Source: an uncultured Mollicutes bacterium (GTDB lineage: Bacteria; Bacillota_I; Bacilli_A; RFN20; CAG-826). From it: 64,000 bases of DNA. Shown piece after piece: positions 52,325 to 62,135 of this stretch; positions within the stretch are counted from its first letter, which is position 1; the number at the start of each line of letters is the position of its first letter. The notes under the pieces were generated by a model. The model was not told the origin of the DNA. It worked only from the letters and a program-made list of their open reading frames with translations, and did not search any database. Made by a program: the position numbers and the translations under genes. The stretch spans positions 62,001 through 126,000 of the forward strand of contig UQFY01000001.1 of the NCBI GenBank assembly GCA_900540385.1, in the 5' to 3' direction.

Positions 52325-53586
52325 TAGTTCTCCTCCCAAACAGTAATTGTTTCTTTTGGTTCTAAAAGATAATTCAAACCAATTTCATTAATAGTGATTA
52401 TCGCATTATTTTTACGATTGTTCGACATGGTTATGGCTATTTTCCCAAATTCATCAACGCTTGAAGCAATGAGTATATCCTGCAATTCATTCGTTTCCAT
52501 GTACGTTTTGTTTTTCTTTACGACTCTGCTTAGATGTTTTAAAGCGTAGTATGAAGGATTGATGAAGATCTTATTTCCCTTTCGCATTATAGGGGCTTCG
52601 CAATAATTGCCTACATGGTTAGGACCGCCTTTATCATCCAGGAGAATGTTCCAATCAATAAAACCGTTTGACCCATATAGTAGATCTTTAACATGATCCT
52701 GATAATATCTTTCAAATGATGTATATCTTCCAATGAGTTCGTCTTCCTTTTTATCTAGGAGAAGAAGTTCTACACAGGCTTCGGTTTGAAGGAGAAGCTT
52801 ATTTTTATGTCTTTCCCTTACTTTAGCTAATTCTTCATGCTTGTTGCCATCATACCAATGATAAGCAAATCCAGCGCACATCTTAAGGGCTTCATCTTCG
52901 TAGTTAGATACTCTTCTAAGCATCGTATCTCGGTTATGATCCCATAAAAGAAGGTTTAGTTTTGGGCATAGTTTTTTGATTTTTAAGGCAAGCTTTCCTT
53001 CTTCTTTTTCATCCATTAAGCAGGATTCCCAAACTTGTTTTGCTTCAGGTTCGTTTTGTGGGGAGAGGTATTGGATGTCATACCCTCTTTTTAGAAGGGC
53101 TTTTGTGACAGAAACGTAATATCTAGCACATTCATCAAGATTTCCTTCTTTTAAATGTCCTCCATGTTCTTTAGAAAGATTGTCTTTCCATTTGGCTAAA
53201 GGAGACCAAGAAGATAGTAAGATATCCTGATGGTTCATCTTGTTTGCCTCATCTAAAAGGGAAAGAACATCTTCCTCGTTCTTTAAATCAATTTCCCCAT
53301 GCTCATTTATATCATCATATATATAGGGAGAAAAATCATTGCTGCCAATGGATAATCTTGAAAGGTTATAATCCAGCCCATTAGATGAATAATACAAGTT
53401 CAAGAGGAGCTTTTTATTCTCTTCATCAAGTAAGGCGTAGTTGTAAGCGCTTGCTTTGGTTATTGCTCCACCTAAGCCAAGCAAAATCTGTTTCTTCTTT
53501 TTAAAAATGATAGGTTCTCCTTCGACATCTATTGGTCGTTTTTCCTTCCAATAAGAACCTTTTTTGCTTGCGTATGCCTTAATCAT
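52324..53586 (-). CDS. GH30-family glycoside hydrolase
   Basis: 420 aa, no signal peptide, so probably cytoplasmic. GH30 landmarks: GLGGAITKAS near residue 37, LSRLSIGSNDFS, LLSSWSPLAKWK, acid/base Glu in SPQNEPEA and nucleophile Glu in LLQTEACVE. A C-terminal beta domain completes the fold. GH30 enzymes cleave beta-1,6-glucan, glucosylceramide or related beta-glucosides. With GH16 and phosphorylase neighbours, beta-1,3/1,6-glucan fragments are the likely substrate. Confidence 0.82.
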   Translation of the reverse strand: MIKAYASKKGSYWKEKRPIDVEGEPIIFKKKKQILLGLGGAITKASAYNYALLDEENKKLLLNLYYSSNGLDYNLSRLSIGSNDFSPYIYDDINEHGEIDLKNEEDVLSLLDEANKMNHQDILLSSWSPLAKWKDNLSKEHGGHLKEGNLDECARYYVSVTKALLKRGYDIQYLSPQNEPEAKQVWESCLMDEKEEGKLALKIKKLCPKLNLLLWDHNRDTMLRRVSNYEDEALKMCAGFAYHWYDGNKHEELAKVRERHKNKLLLQTEACVELLLLDKKEDELIGRYTSFERYYQDHVKDLLYGSNGFIDWNILLDDKGGPNHVGNYCEAPIMRKGNKIFINPSYYALKHLSRVVKKNKTYMETNELQDILIASSVDEFGKIAITMSNNRKNNAIITINEIGLNYLLEPKETITVWEEN

Positions 53587-54376
53587 TTTTTAACCCCTTC
53601 CTATACATTTCTGGGTAGTCTTTGTTAAGTGTTAAATCAAAGAAATAATCACTCGATAAAACCATGATCAATTCCCCGAAAAGGAGGTAGAAGAATGCTT
53701 CCAGGAAAAGAAGAACCATTTGGGATTCATACAAAGGAATGGCCTCAAAAAGAAGCAGAGGAAGATAGGCGAATAACGCGATTCCGATGGATACGTGTGG
53801 TTTTCCGAAGGTGAAAATCAAGGAATTCTTAAGATGAGTCAAAAAGTTTCCTTTGTAGGTAAGTGACTCAATATTGCTTCTTAAAAAGACAAAGAGGAAA
53901 AAGAAATATAGGACATACATTATCGCCGTGAAAACAACCCTAAGATATCCATTAATTTGCGTATCACTAGAGAAATAACCGACACTAACTCTAAGTAAGA
54001 AAGAAATCATCCAAATACAAGTGAATGAAAAAAGATATTCTTTGAAATTCTTGCTTATTCCTTCAAAGAATGTAGAGAGAAAACTTACCCCTTCGTTGTA
54101 GACTTGTTTTTGCAAATAATAATCCAATCCTGCAAAGCCTAGCGAAGCAAAAAGAAAAAGAGGAAGGGCAATAAGATACGTATATAGCGTTTTATAAAAT
54201 AATAAGCCGTCAAATAGATCAGCATAGGAAGAAAAGAAAAACCAAACAAAGAGAGGAATGACGAATATGGAAGTGAACAAAGAGAAAAAGAAATAATTCA
54301 AAACGTTTTCTTTAAGCAGTATTTTGAATTGTTCTCTTCTATTTTTAGGTAAAAGAATGTTGTTTTCTTTCATCAT
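53579..54376 (-). CDS. YesL/DUF624-like integral membrane protein
   Basis: 265 aa from the ATG ending at 54376, which overlaps the upstream stop (ATGA). Five or six membrane helices, with the cytoplasmic segment VSFLSTFFEGISKNFKEYL resembling the DUF624 pattern. DUF624 proteins often sit in carbohydrate-uptake operons; their role is unclear. It overlaps the GH30 start by 8 bases. Confidence 0.6.
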   Translation of the reverse strand: MMKENNILLPKNRREQFKILLKENVLNYFFFSLFTSIFVIPLFVWFFFSSYADLFDGLLFYKTLYTYLIALPLFLFASLGFAGLDYYLQKQVYNEGVSFLSTFFEGISKNFKEYLFSFTCIWMISFLLRVSVGYFSSDTQINGYLRVVFTAIMYVLYFFFLFVFLRSNIESLTYKGNFLTHLKNSLIFTFGKPHVSIGIALFAYLPLLLFEAIPLYESQMVLLFLEAFFYLLFGELIMVLSSDYFFDLTLNKDYPEMYRKGLKND

Positions 54377-55020
54377 CTGTACCTCTCTATAAAAAACGGT
54401 AAGCATTTCTTTGCGTTTTGAGTTAATGAAGAAGAAAGATAATCGCCCCAATTTGGTGTTCTTGAGTTCAATAACATATACACGGGTTCGTTATCTTCAA
54501 AAGAAACGAAGTTTTCGATTTGAGAAAGCCTACTGCCATTTGGATTATATATTTCAAAAGCATAATCCAACCCATTAACATTATAAAAAACATCGTTTTC
54601 CATGCATTTCGCATCTTCTTTGATTTTATTTGACCAGGGTAAAAAAGAAGAAGTGACTCCTTCTAAAGCATCTTTGAACATTTCATTTAAATCAGATTCA
54701 TAAAGGAAGATAAAGTCGCTTTCCTCCCCAAAACGTTCGTAATAGGAAACAAGGTAATTATCTTTTGGCGAATAACAATGAATATTCACCTCATAGCAGC
54801 CATCATCCTTTAACAAAGAGTGAATATCGTTTTCTAAAGAATCGTCATTGAACGTATAACCGGTAATAAAGAAATTGATTTGCTCATCACTTCGCACTTC
54901 ATTGATAGCGTTTAGAGGGTAATACCAAAGAAGATAGGAAAAGAAAGGAACAATGAGGAACAAATAGCCGTAATTTATAAAGAAGTTACGAAAAGAGCCT
55001 TTCTTTAGAGGAGTCTTCAT
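54373..55020 (-). CDS. Single-pass membrane protein of the glucan operon
   Basis: 215 aa. One N-terminal membrane helix (INYGYLFLIVPFFSYLLWYY, about 15-35) and an exported alpha/beta domain of about 175 residues rich in Asp, Asn and Tyr. Not recognised. Coupled by ATGA overlaps on both sides, so it belongs to the GH30 operon. Possibly works with the YesL-like protein. Confidence 0.55.
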   Translation of the reverse strand: MKTPLKKGSFRNFFINYGYLFLIVPFFSYLLWYYPLNAINEVRSDEQINFFITGYTFNDDSLENDIHSLLKDDGCYEVNIHCYSPKDNYLVSYYERFGEESDFIFLYESDLNEMFKDALEGVTSSFLPWSNKIKEDAKCMENDVFYNVNGLDYAFEIYNPNGSRLSQIENFVSFEDNEPVYMLLNSRTPNWGDYLSSSLTQNAKKCLPFFIERYR

Positions 55021-55490
55021 TTTTCTTCCTCCTTTAAAAGAATAAACGAATCGTGACTTAGGATTTTATATTCCTTTTCTTTTTGAAAAGAACATTCGCT
55101 TTCTTCGATTAAAAACTCCTTTTCTTCCTCTTCGTCCTTATCTTTTAGAAGGACCCTTTTACAAGCGATTCCTTCGTAGGTTTCGTCTTTCACTTCTTTA
55201 ATAAACAAAACAGTGTTGCTATATAGGTTTGTATACATCGACTTCTTAAGCAATTTGACGTAATTGAATCTTGGTAAGAGGTTATGAATGAACAAGAAGA
55301 GGAATAACAGCAATAAGATGGATGAGATGATCGTTCCAAGGTAAACAAAGAACATATAAGTTTCTCGAGTTTGGAAGTGGTAGAAGAGAATACAAACAAC
55401 GATTAGCAAAGCAAAAATGAAAGAAAGGTATAGGGAATGTAATCCAATCTCTTTTCTAATTGTTTTTATCTTTGTTTGTAAAATATCCAT
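55017..55490 (-). CDS. Two-helix membrane protein of the glucan operon
   Basis: 157 aa. Two adjacent membrane helices (about 20-40 and 50-72) followed by a small cytoplasmic beta-rich domain ending in Lys/Glu runs. Not recognised. First gene of the minus-strand operon that ends with the LacI-type regulator; the control region with three operators lies directly upstream. Confidence 0.55.
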   Translation of the reverse strand: MDILQTKIKTIRKEIGLHSLYLSFIFALLIVVCILFYHFQTRETYMFFVYLGTIISSILLLLFLFLFIHNLLPRFNYVKLLKKSMYTNLYSNTVLFIKEVKDETYEGIACKRVLLKDKDEEEEKEFLIEESECSFQKEKEYKILSHDSFILLKEEEK

Positions 55491-55567
55491 GAATAAAATA
55501 ACGATAAAGCAAACAGGATAAAAAGCAAGCGAAGATGTAAGAGGTTACATCATTTAAAAATGCGATA

Positions 55568-55709
55568 AAACCGATTTTTATTAGTCAGGAAGCCACTTTT
55601 TAGGAAACCGATTTCCAAAAAAATAAAAAATCTTTTTGTAAGCGCTTTCTATTTTTGTTGACAAAAGATACCTTTCAGTCGACAATAATGCTAAGGAAAC
55701 CGATTTCCT
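55568..55709. promoter_or_regulatory. Divergent control region: three LacI-type operators, cre site and promoter
   Basis: The core AAACCGATTT occurs at 55568-55577, 55605-55614 and 55697-55706. The last two are extended to the dyad GGAAACCGATTTCC. TGTAAGCGCTTTCT (55637-55650) resembles a CcpA cre box. For the plus-strand lipoprotein gene, TTGACA (55658-55663), 17 bases and GACAAT (55681-55686) place the third operator at the transcription start. Repression by the local LacI protein and catabolite control are the natural reading. The minus-strand promoter was not resolved. Confidence 0.72.
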
Positions 55710-55768
55710 AACAATCGTTTGATGCTAGAATCTCGTTCCAAATAATCTTTGATTCATAAGGAGAAATC

Positions 55769-58360
55769 ATGAAAAAAGCAAAGAGTTTATTCGTTTTAGC
55801 AGCCAGTGCTTTTATTTTGGCGGGTTGCGGTCCTACCTCCAATGAGAGTTCCAATGAAAAATCTGCAACAGAATCTTCTGTCGCCCCAAAGCCAGCAACT
55901 TCGGAAACGAAAACATCTTCTAACGAACCTACCCCAACACCCGAACCTCAACCATCTTCTTCTGAAGAGCCTAAGCCAGCTAAAGCCACTGATGTTTTTG
56001 ATTTAATCGATAGCGAAATCATCACTGGTGGATCTGGACTTGCCCAAGTTGGCAAATTTACTGTTTATGGCGGTGACGGTGGTAGTGTTGAAAATAAAGC
56101 TTACGATACTGCAACATCAACCTTAAAAGTGGATTTCAAAAACACTTGGGGAGCTACTGCTCATCCATGGGACGTGCAAGTTTTCTATAAGGCGCCATAT
56201 GCGAAAGCCGGAAACCAATATGACATCAATATGAAAGTCACTTCAACCGTTACCGGTGAAATGACAATCAACAATCAAGTCCTAGCCGTGACCGCCAATC
56301 AAGAAACGTCTTTTGAAATGACAGATTGGACGATTGGCGCCAATGAACTAGATACAACCATTTGCGTTCTCTTCGGCTCTACAGCCAAGGGTTTGCTTGC
56401 TTCTGGCAGTGTATCTATTAAAGACGTTCAAGTAATTGATAAGACAAACGATTACCATACTCTCACTTTCAAAAACGGTGAAGAAACGGTTCGTACCGAA
56501 AAAGTTCTTTCTGGCGATAAAGCGTGGTTTGTCCCTACAATCGCTACTCCAGAAGGAAAGGTCTTTAAAGGCTGGTTCATCGGAGAAAACAAAGTCGATC
56601 CAGCTGAAGTGGTCATATCTGCCGATACAACCATTGAAGCGAAATTCATCGATAGAAGCGAAGCAACCATTTACCAAGTTAAGTATTGCTTAGGTGATAA
56701 AGAACTCGCTTCCGATGATGTCATTGATGGTGAAATGGCCAAAGGAAAAGAATTTGGCTACAACGAAGTTGGCTTTGGCTATAAAGTCGCTGGCTGGTAT
56801 TCCGATAAAGAATTGACAACCAAATATGATTTCTCTACGCCAGTCACAACCGCTTTAACTCTCTATGCAAAAGTAGAAGTTACACCTACTGACACCTATA
56901 ACTGGGGCCAAGCCTTCCCAGCAGAAGCTTTGACTCATGGTGAAGATGGGAGCCTTATTTATACCGAAAACGTTGCCAAAGGTGGAAACGTTTGGGGAAA
57001 ACAAATTAATTTCTCTGGCATTCCAGCTGGTGAGGCAGGAAAGAAATATACCTTAAGCTTTGACTATAAGATGAGTGCAGCTGGAGGAGACGTTCAAATT
57101 TTCGATAACGTTAACGTTGGTGGAGTAAAGACTCTCGAAGTAACAAGCGAATGGAAGAATATCAGCATTGAATTCGATGGTGGAACTCTTACTGCCGCTA
57201 ATAAATTAACCTTCGAATTAGGTTGCGTTGATGGTGAAAGAAAACTTGAAATCGGTAACATGAAATTGGCTAAAAAGGGATCTTCAACAACGGATCCAAC
57301 ACCAGAACCTGAACCAGAACCAGAGCCAAATCCAGATCCTTCTACTCAGACGGCTTTCCCATTCGATTATCTTGATGCAACTCATTCTGAGGGTGTGGGC
57401 GTCTTTGTTTGGGTCAAACCATCCTTGTTTGGTGAAGGATTAACAGGCGCGAATTTTGCCGGAATTTTAAACAAAGCGGTCGCGAATAAGAAGCTTACTG
57501 CAACATATACTGGCGATGGAAACTTCCAAGTGAAGGATATTGTTCCTCAACAATGGGGCGCAAAAGGCGAAGATTCCTTATGCCTCTATATCATCTTAAG
57601 CGGTGCTCCAGTTAATAATTTCAAATGGACCCTCACATTCTCTTACACCAATGCTGTCTCTAACTTCAAAGGAAGCCTTGCCTTCAAAGGGTCAAAACTT
57701 GCCAAAGACATTGAGATTTCTGCGGACAAGAATGCTATCGATATTGGCGATACACTTGCTTTAACTGCTACAAGCGAAACCGAATTAAGCGAAGTCACAT
57801 GGACTGTTGCACCTGAAGATGTTGCTAGCTTAGTTTCCGAAGGTACGAGCGCAACATTAACCGCTTTAAAAGCAGGAACTGCTACCGTTACCGTTACCGC
57901 TAAACTTGGCGAAAAGACCGTCACAGATTCCTATGCTGTCACAGTTAGAGCAAAGGCTACCTCTACAGAAGCTCTTCCTATCGTTGCAAACGAAGGCCAA
58001 ACCAGAGTGGATGGGGCACAAGCCTGGATCTATATCGACAATAGTCAGATTGGCATCACACAAGAAGAAGCAGCAACTTTAGATTGGGAATACACAATCA
58101 AAGGCGTTTCTCATGACGAAGCTTCGAAATCATACGACTCTGAAACTGGGACAAACAAGATCACTCCTGTTGGAAAACATGTTGATGGACCGGTTACGGA
58201 TAGTTTAGTTTGCTTATATGTTAACTTCAGCGCTGGTCTTCCTGCGACTTGGGATTTCGATTTAATCATTACCATCACGCTTAACCATGGTGGAAAGCAA
58301 TACGTCGGAAGCGCAAAGTTCAATAAACTCAAATACGTCGCTCCAACCACAGCTGAATAG
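55769..58360 (+). CDS. Multidomain carbohydrate-binding lipoprotein
   Basis: 863 aa. Lipobox ILAGCG near residue 20, then a Ser/Thr/Pro/Glu linker. Domains in order: a CBM-like beta-sandwich (about 75-225); two InlB/Listeria-Bacteroides repeats with GWF and GWY motifs (about 228-370); a second CBM-like module (about 375-505); a Pro-Glu linker; a beta domain repeated after 640-735; and a Big_2-type Ig domain (about 645-725, ISADKNAIDIGDTLALTAT). No catalytic signature. It probably binds beta-glucan at the cell surface, driven by the divergent operator region. Confidence 0.75.
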   Translation: MKKAKSLFVLAASAFILAGCGPTSNESSNEKSATESSVAPKPATSETKTSSNEPTPTPEPQPSSSEEPKPAKATDVFDLIDSEIITGGSGLAQVGKFTVYGGDGGSVENKAYDTATSTLKVDFKNTWGATAHPWDVQVFYKAPYAKAGNQYDINMKVTSTVTGEMTINNQVLAVTANQETSFEMTDWTIGANELDTTICVLFGSTAKGLLASGSVSIKDVQVIDKTNDYHTLTFKNGEETVRTEKVLSGDKAWFVPTIATPEGKVFKGWFIGENKVDPAEVVISADTTIEAKFIDRSEATIYQVKYCLGDKELASDDVIDGEMAKGKEFGYNEVGFGYKVAGWYSDKELTTKYDFSTPVTTALTLYAKVEVTPTDTYNWGQAFPAEALTHGEDGSLIYTENVAKGGNVWGKQINFSGIPAGEAGKKYTLSFDYKMSAAGGDVQIFDNVNVGGVKTLEVTSEWKNISIEFDGGTLTAANKLTFELGCVDGERKLEIGNMKLAKKGSSTTDPTPEPEPEPEPNPDPSTQTAFPFDYLDATHSEGVGVFVWVKPSLFGEGLTGANFAGILNKAVANKKLTATYTGDGNFQVKDIVPQQWGAKGEDSLCLYIILSGAPVNNFKWTLTFSYTNAVSNFKGSLAFKGSKLAKDIEISADKNAIDIGDTLALTATSETELSEVTWTVAPEDVASLVSEGTSATLTALKAGTATVTVTAKLGEKTVTDSYAVTVRAKATSTEALPIVANEGQTRVDGAQAWIYIDNSQIGITQEEAATLDWEYTIKGVSHDEASKSYDSETGTNKITPVGKHVDGPVTDSLVCLYVNFSAGLPATWDFDLIITITLNHGGKQYVGSAKFNKLKYVAPTTAE

Positions 58361-58398
58361 TTGTAATTTCTAAAAGCTGAATAGTTGTAATTTCTAAA
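58351..58398 (+). repeat. 24-base tandem duplication across the stop codon
   Basis: Two exact 24-base units (58351-58374 and 58375-58398), each including GCTGAATAG, the last codons and stop of the lipoprotein gene. The second copy is untranslated. Confidence 0.9.
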
Positions 58399-58403
58399 GA
58401 CAT

Positions 58404-58430
58404 GGGTCACTCTTGGGAGTGGCCCTTTTC
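58404..58430 (+). terminator. Terminator after the carbohydrate-binding lipoprotein gene
   Basis: GGGTCACTC (58404-58412) pairs with GAGTGGCCC (58417-58425), then TTTTCGTTT. Confidence 0.82.
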
Positions 58431-58530
58431 GTTTCAAAAAAGCATATATTTAGTGTACCTATTCGAAATAACGGCCTTCACTTAAATAAAAACATTCGAC
58501 ATATCCAGCACAAAAAGAATATGTTACATC

Positions 58531-58565
58531 TTACACAAACTCAAAATATTTCTAAGTTTGTGTAA
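58531..58565 (+). repeat. Upstream 35-base dyad of the ATPase module
   Basis: TTACACAAAC, 15-base spacer, GTTTGTGTAA. The same 10-base arms and the same spacer length occur at 59877-59911 on the other side of the ATPase gene. Confidence 0.8.
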
Positions 58566-58618
58566 AAACATATGTTGTTTTGAACTATTTTTTGGTATAT
58601 TTTGGATGGTAACAATCA

Positions 58619-59860
58619 ATGAAAAACGTCATTAAAAGAGAACTGTATTTAGAAAAAATCAGACCATATTACGATATTGACATCATCAAGGTCTTAACGG
58701 GGATGAGAAGAAGTGGGAAGTCTATCATCCTAAAACAGATAATGGATGAAATCATTTCGACAAGCAAAGTTAGCAAAGATCATATTATCTACATCAATTT
58801 TGAGGACTTTGCATATGAAGAGATAAAAACGGCGAAACTTTTTTACGAACTCGTAAAGTCCAAAATGATTGATGATGAGAAGTACTATATGTTCTTTGAT
58901 GAGATTCAACACGTTAGCGAGTTTGAGAAAGTAATCGCCTCATTTAAAGCGACGTGTAATTGCTCTATTTTTATCACCGGAAGTAACTCTAAGCTTCTTT
59001 CTGGGGAACTTGCTACATTGCTTGTTGGAAGAACGGTGGAATTCAAAATCTTGCCGTTTTCTTATAAAGAATCGTGTGATTATCTCAAATTAAATGGGGT
59101 TAACGTAAACCATGATGAATTCTTCTACAATTATTTAGAATTTGGCGGTCTTCCTCAAAGATTTGATTTCAAAAGCCCTGACGCTACTCTTAAATATCTT
59201 AAAGAACATTACCAGGGCATTTGTGAAAAAGATATTTTTAAAAAGAACTCTTCGATTGAGAAATATAAATTCAATGCAATATGTTCCTATGTTTTAGCCA
59301 ATGCAGGAAAAGAATTTTCAGCCGAAAACGTAATGAATTTTTATAATTCAAATAATCAAGCAGCAAAAAAAGAGATCGAAAAGAAAACTATCTACAACTA
59401 TCTCGAAAAAATGGAAAAAGCTTTCCTTATTTCTCGCGTTCAAAGATTCAATATCGCCGGTAAAGAGATCTTAAAAACAAAAGAAAAACAATATGCCATG
59501 GATATGGGATTGAGGATTATTCAAACGAATACCCTTCATTTCGAAGACACTTTTTTCTTAGAAAACATCATTTATAATGAGCTGATTGTTAGGGACTATG
59601 AAGTGTTTGTCGGGAAAACCTATAAAGGAGAAGTCGACTTTGTTGCTATAAAAGGAAACAAAAAATGTTTTATTCAAGTAGCCTATTTGCTAGCGTCTCA
59701 AGCAACAATCGATAGAGAATTTGATGCGTTTTCGCCTATTTCTGATGCATCTCCAAAGTACGTTCTCTCTCTAGATAAAATGGATATGTCTAGAAATGGC
59801 ATTGCTCATATAAATATTATCGATTTTCTGCTCGGCAAAAAGGATATCTATCTTACATAG
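58619..59860 (+). CDS. AAA ATPase with DUF4143 domain
   Basis: 413 aa. AAA_14 core: Walker A TGMRRSGKSI (about 27-36), Walker B MFFDEIQHV (about 91-99) and sensor FITGSNSKLLS. The C-terminal DUF4143 domain (about 200-400) ends in a nuclease-like fold region (KTYKGEVDFVAIKGNKKCFIQ), similar to restriction-endonuclease folds. The family is common and of unknown role. A single-gene module, flanked by dyads, sitting inside the glucan locus with no evident link to sugar metabolism. TATATT lies about 25 bases before the ATG. Confidence 0.82.
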   Translation: MKNVIKRELYLEKIRPYYDIDIIKVLTGMRRSGKSIILKQIMDEIISTSKVSKDHIIYINFEDFAYEEIKTAKLFYELVKSKMIDDEKYYMFFDEIQHVSEFEKVIASFKATCNCSIFITGSNSKLLSGELATLLVGRTVEFKILPFSYKESCDYLKLNGVNVNHDEFFYNYLEFGGLPQRFDFKSPDATLKYLKEHYQGICEKDIFKKNSSIEKYKFNAICSYVLANAGKEFSAENVMNFYNSNNQAAKKEIEKKTIYNYLEKMEKAFLISRVQRFNIAGKEILKTKEKQYAMDMGLRIIQTNTLHFEDTFFLENIIYNELIVRDYEVFVGKTYKGEVDFVAIKGNKKCFIQVAYLLASQATIDREFDAFSPISDASPKYVLSLDKMDMSRNGIAHINIIDFLLGKKDIYLT

Positions 59861-59876
59861 GTACATCCCTATGTTT

Positions 59877-59911
59877 TTACACAAACCCAAAAAGCTTCGA
59901 AGTTTGTGTAA
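59877..59911 (+). repeat. Downstream 35-base dyad of the ATPase module
   Basis: TTACACAAAC, 15-base spacer, GTTTGTGTAA, matching the upstream dyad. The outer extension facing the gene (AAAAACATA) is also shared in inverted orientation, so the pair forms inverted repeats around the ATPase gene. Without a T tract it is not a simple terminator. Confidence 0.78.
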
Positions 59912-59932
59912 AATGTCAAGTTAACCAATTAT

Positions 59933-61255
59933 CTAAATAATTCTATTCCCAGAAACGTAATCGAATATGCTCAATGAATCATATGGCAAATATAAGGAAT
60001 ACGTTTTATTGATTTCTAAAGGCATAGCATCGTTTAGTGAGGCATTGACGATAAAAGAGGATGAACCAACGACAAAACGTAACTGATAATCCGCTCCAAG
60101 AAGTTCTTTTGTCTCTAATTGAGCGTGGAAAGAAAGCCCCTTTATTTCTTTTAAAGAGATATCTTCTGGTCTTAAACCAAGTAAGACATCCATATCATTT
60201 TTCTTTTCTTCTTCGGATATTCTATTTAACTCGTTAGTTAAATCATCGATCTTTTTCTTGTTAACTTGCAAAAGAGCGGAAACACTTTCGTCACGTTTTC
60301 TTTTTGGAACGCTCTCATATTCTTTTACTTTGGACTCAGAGTATTCTTTTTCTTTTTGAATGGCTTCTTTTTCCTTTGCATAGAATCCCTTTATGTCAAT
60401 TTTTGAATGAAGCCTGATTTCCTCACCATCTTCTAAAGAGAAAGAATCACCATCTAGGTTTGCTTTGATGATATTCATCGCAGGAGAGCCGATAAAGGCT
60501 GCAACAAAAGAATTGGCAGGATTCTCGTATATCTCTTTAGGCGTGCCAATTTGCTGAATGACGCCTTTATTCATGATGACAAGCTTGCTTGCCATTGTCA
60601 TTGCTTCGATTTGGTCATGAGTGACATAGACGATCGTGTTTTTTAATTGTTCGTGGAGCTTGATGATTTCGCTTCTCATCTGGACACGTAATTTGGCATC
60701 TAAGTTACTTAAAGGCTCATCTAAAAGAAAGATAGGACTTTCTCTAACGATTGCTCTTCCTAATGCAACTCTTTGACATTGCCCGCCCGATAAAGCGGAT
60801 GGCTTTCTATCTAAATATTCATCCAATCCGAGAATCGAACTAGCGTAATGAATTCTTCTTTCGATTTCTTTTTTATCCAACTTGTCCAAACCGAAAGTCA
60901 TGTTTTCTTTAACACTCATATGAGGGTAGAGGGCATAGCTTTGGAAAACCATACTTACGCCTCTTTCTCTGGGTTCTGCTTTATTTGCTTTCTTTCCAGA
61001 TATATAAAGAGAACCGGCGGTTATATCTTCTAATCCGGCGAGCATTCTTAAAGTAGTGGACTTTCCACACCCCGAAGGGCCGACTAAAACGACGAAATCT
61101 CCTTTTTTGATTTCTAAAGAAAAGTCATGCACGGCTTCAAGACCGTTGCTATAGACCTTAGAGACATGGTCTAAAACGACCAAATTTTCCGAGATCTTTT
61201 TTTGAAGTTCTTTGGAGAGGCTCTCTTCTTCGTTTTCTTTTTTCTTTCCAAACAT
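59933..61255 (-). CDS. msmK: MsmK/UgpC-type sugar ABC transporter ATPase
   Basis: 440 aa. Walker [10 protein letters not shown] (about 58-66), Q loop [11 protein letters not shown], signature LSGGQCQR (about 155), Walker [13 protein letters not shown] and a C-terminal MalK-like regulatory domain ([11 protein letters not shown]). Such ATPases energise oligosaccharide importers. Unusual: a lysine/glutamate-rich coiled-coil insertion of about 65 residues within the regulatory domain (about 285-350), which makes it longer than the usual 360-380 aa. Permease genes are not in the window. Confidence 0.9.
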   Translation of the reverse strand: MFGKKKENEEESLSKELQKKISENLVVLDHVSKVYSNGLEAVHDFSLEIKKGDFVVLVGPSGCGKSTTLRMLAGLEDITAGSLYISGKKANKAEPRERGVSMVFQSYALYPHMSVKENMTFGLDKLDKKEIERRIHYASSILGLDEYLDRKPSALSGGQCQRVALGRAIVRESPIFLLDEPLSNLDAKLRVQMRSEIIKLHEQLKNTIVYVTHDQIEAMTMASKLVIMNKGVIQQIGTPKEIYENPANSFVAAFIGSPAMNIIKANLDGDSFSLEDGEEIRLHSKIDIKGFYAKEKEAIQKEKEYSESKVKEYESVPKRKRDESVSALLQVNKKKIDDLTNELNRISEEEKKNDMDVLLGLRPEDISLKEIKGLSFHAQLETKELLGADYQLRFVVGSSSFIVNASLNDAMPLEINKTYSLYLPYDSLSIFDYVSGNRII

Positions 61256-61259
61256 TCAT

Positions 61260-62135
61260 CTACCCCCGTTTTTGATATATGCGCACGTAATCGACGAGCA
61301 TAGTCGCTTCCGTAAAATCGTTAGGAATGCTGACACCACCATCAAAATTTCCACCTATCGCCATATTCAAAAGAATGTGGAAGTCTTTGTTAAATGGAGC
61401 GTTCTCTTCCTCCCGATATAACGTGTCGTTATTCCAACTTCTTGCTTCTAAAACGAAATAAGGGTTATTTTCATCATCTACATACCATGAAATGCTTTCT
61501 TCATCCCAGATGATTCCATAGGTGTGGAAATCTCTTACGCTTTCGCCGTTTCTTTTGGAGAATGATTTCACTTTCGTTTCGTAAGTATGCTGTCCATTTC
61601 TTGTCGCATAGTGGAGAGCCCCACTTACTGAGGAATCGCTTCTTCCGCGGTTTTCCATAATGTCAATCTCGCCACTAATTGGCCAGCCTGCACGGTTATA
61701 TTCTTCTTCTGGCAACATCCAAAAAGCGGGCCAAGTTCCTTGAATGGCAGGAAGAGCAATCCTCGCTTCGATTTTTCCATACGTTACGGCCATCTTCTTA
61801 TAAGAACGAATTCTTGCACTGGTAACATGGAAGACTTTATCGCCGATTGTCGTTTCTTCTTTCTTTGCGATGATCTTTAAATTTCCATCGCTAACAACAG
61901 CGTTCTCTTTTTGATAGTTCTCCTCTTCGCCATTTCCCCAACCAGGATTGCCATACTTTTCGCCATTGCCAAGCATGGCTTCCCATTTGCTTTCATCTAA
62001 TTCGTTTCCGTCGAATTCATCTGAATAGACTAATTCATAGCCATTTGGATCAATCTTGCTTTCGGAACAAGAAGATATGCTAGGCAAAAGGAAAAAGAGG
62101 GGGATTAAAAATGCTTTATTTATAGACACGGACAT
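61260..62135 (-). CDS. GH16 endo-beta-1,3-glucanase lipoprotein (second copy)
   Basis: 291 aa from the ATG ending at 62135, preceded by GGAGG; it overlaps the first GH16 gene by 20 bases. Lipobox SISSCS near residue 21. The catalytic GH16 motif is GEIDIMEN (E-x-D-x-x-E) in the middle, with GTWPAFWMLP just before. Cleaves beta-1,3 or mixed-linked glucan at the cell surface. Tandem paralogue of the next gene upstream. Confidence 0.9.
   Translation of the reverse strand: MSVSINKAFLIPLFFLLPSISSCSESKIDPNGYELVYSDEFDGNELDESKWEAMLGNGEKYGNPGWGNGEEENYQKENAVVSDGNLKIIAKKEETTIGDKVFHVTSARIRSYKKMAVTYGKIEARIALPAIQGTWPAFWMLPEEEYNRAGWPISGEIDIMENRGRSDSSVSGALHYATRNGQHTYETKVKSFSKRNGESVRDFHTYGIIWDEESISWYVDDENNPYFVLEARSWNNDTLYREEENAPFNKDFHILLNMAIGGNFDGGVSIPNDFTEATMLVDYVRIYQKRG

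Noticed and set aside
58440..59935. Transposon boundaries for the DUF4143 module comparable to the fic unit
   Set aside because: The dyads face each other as inverted repeats, but no target-site duplication could be found at any choice of ends.
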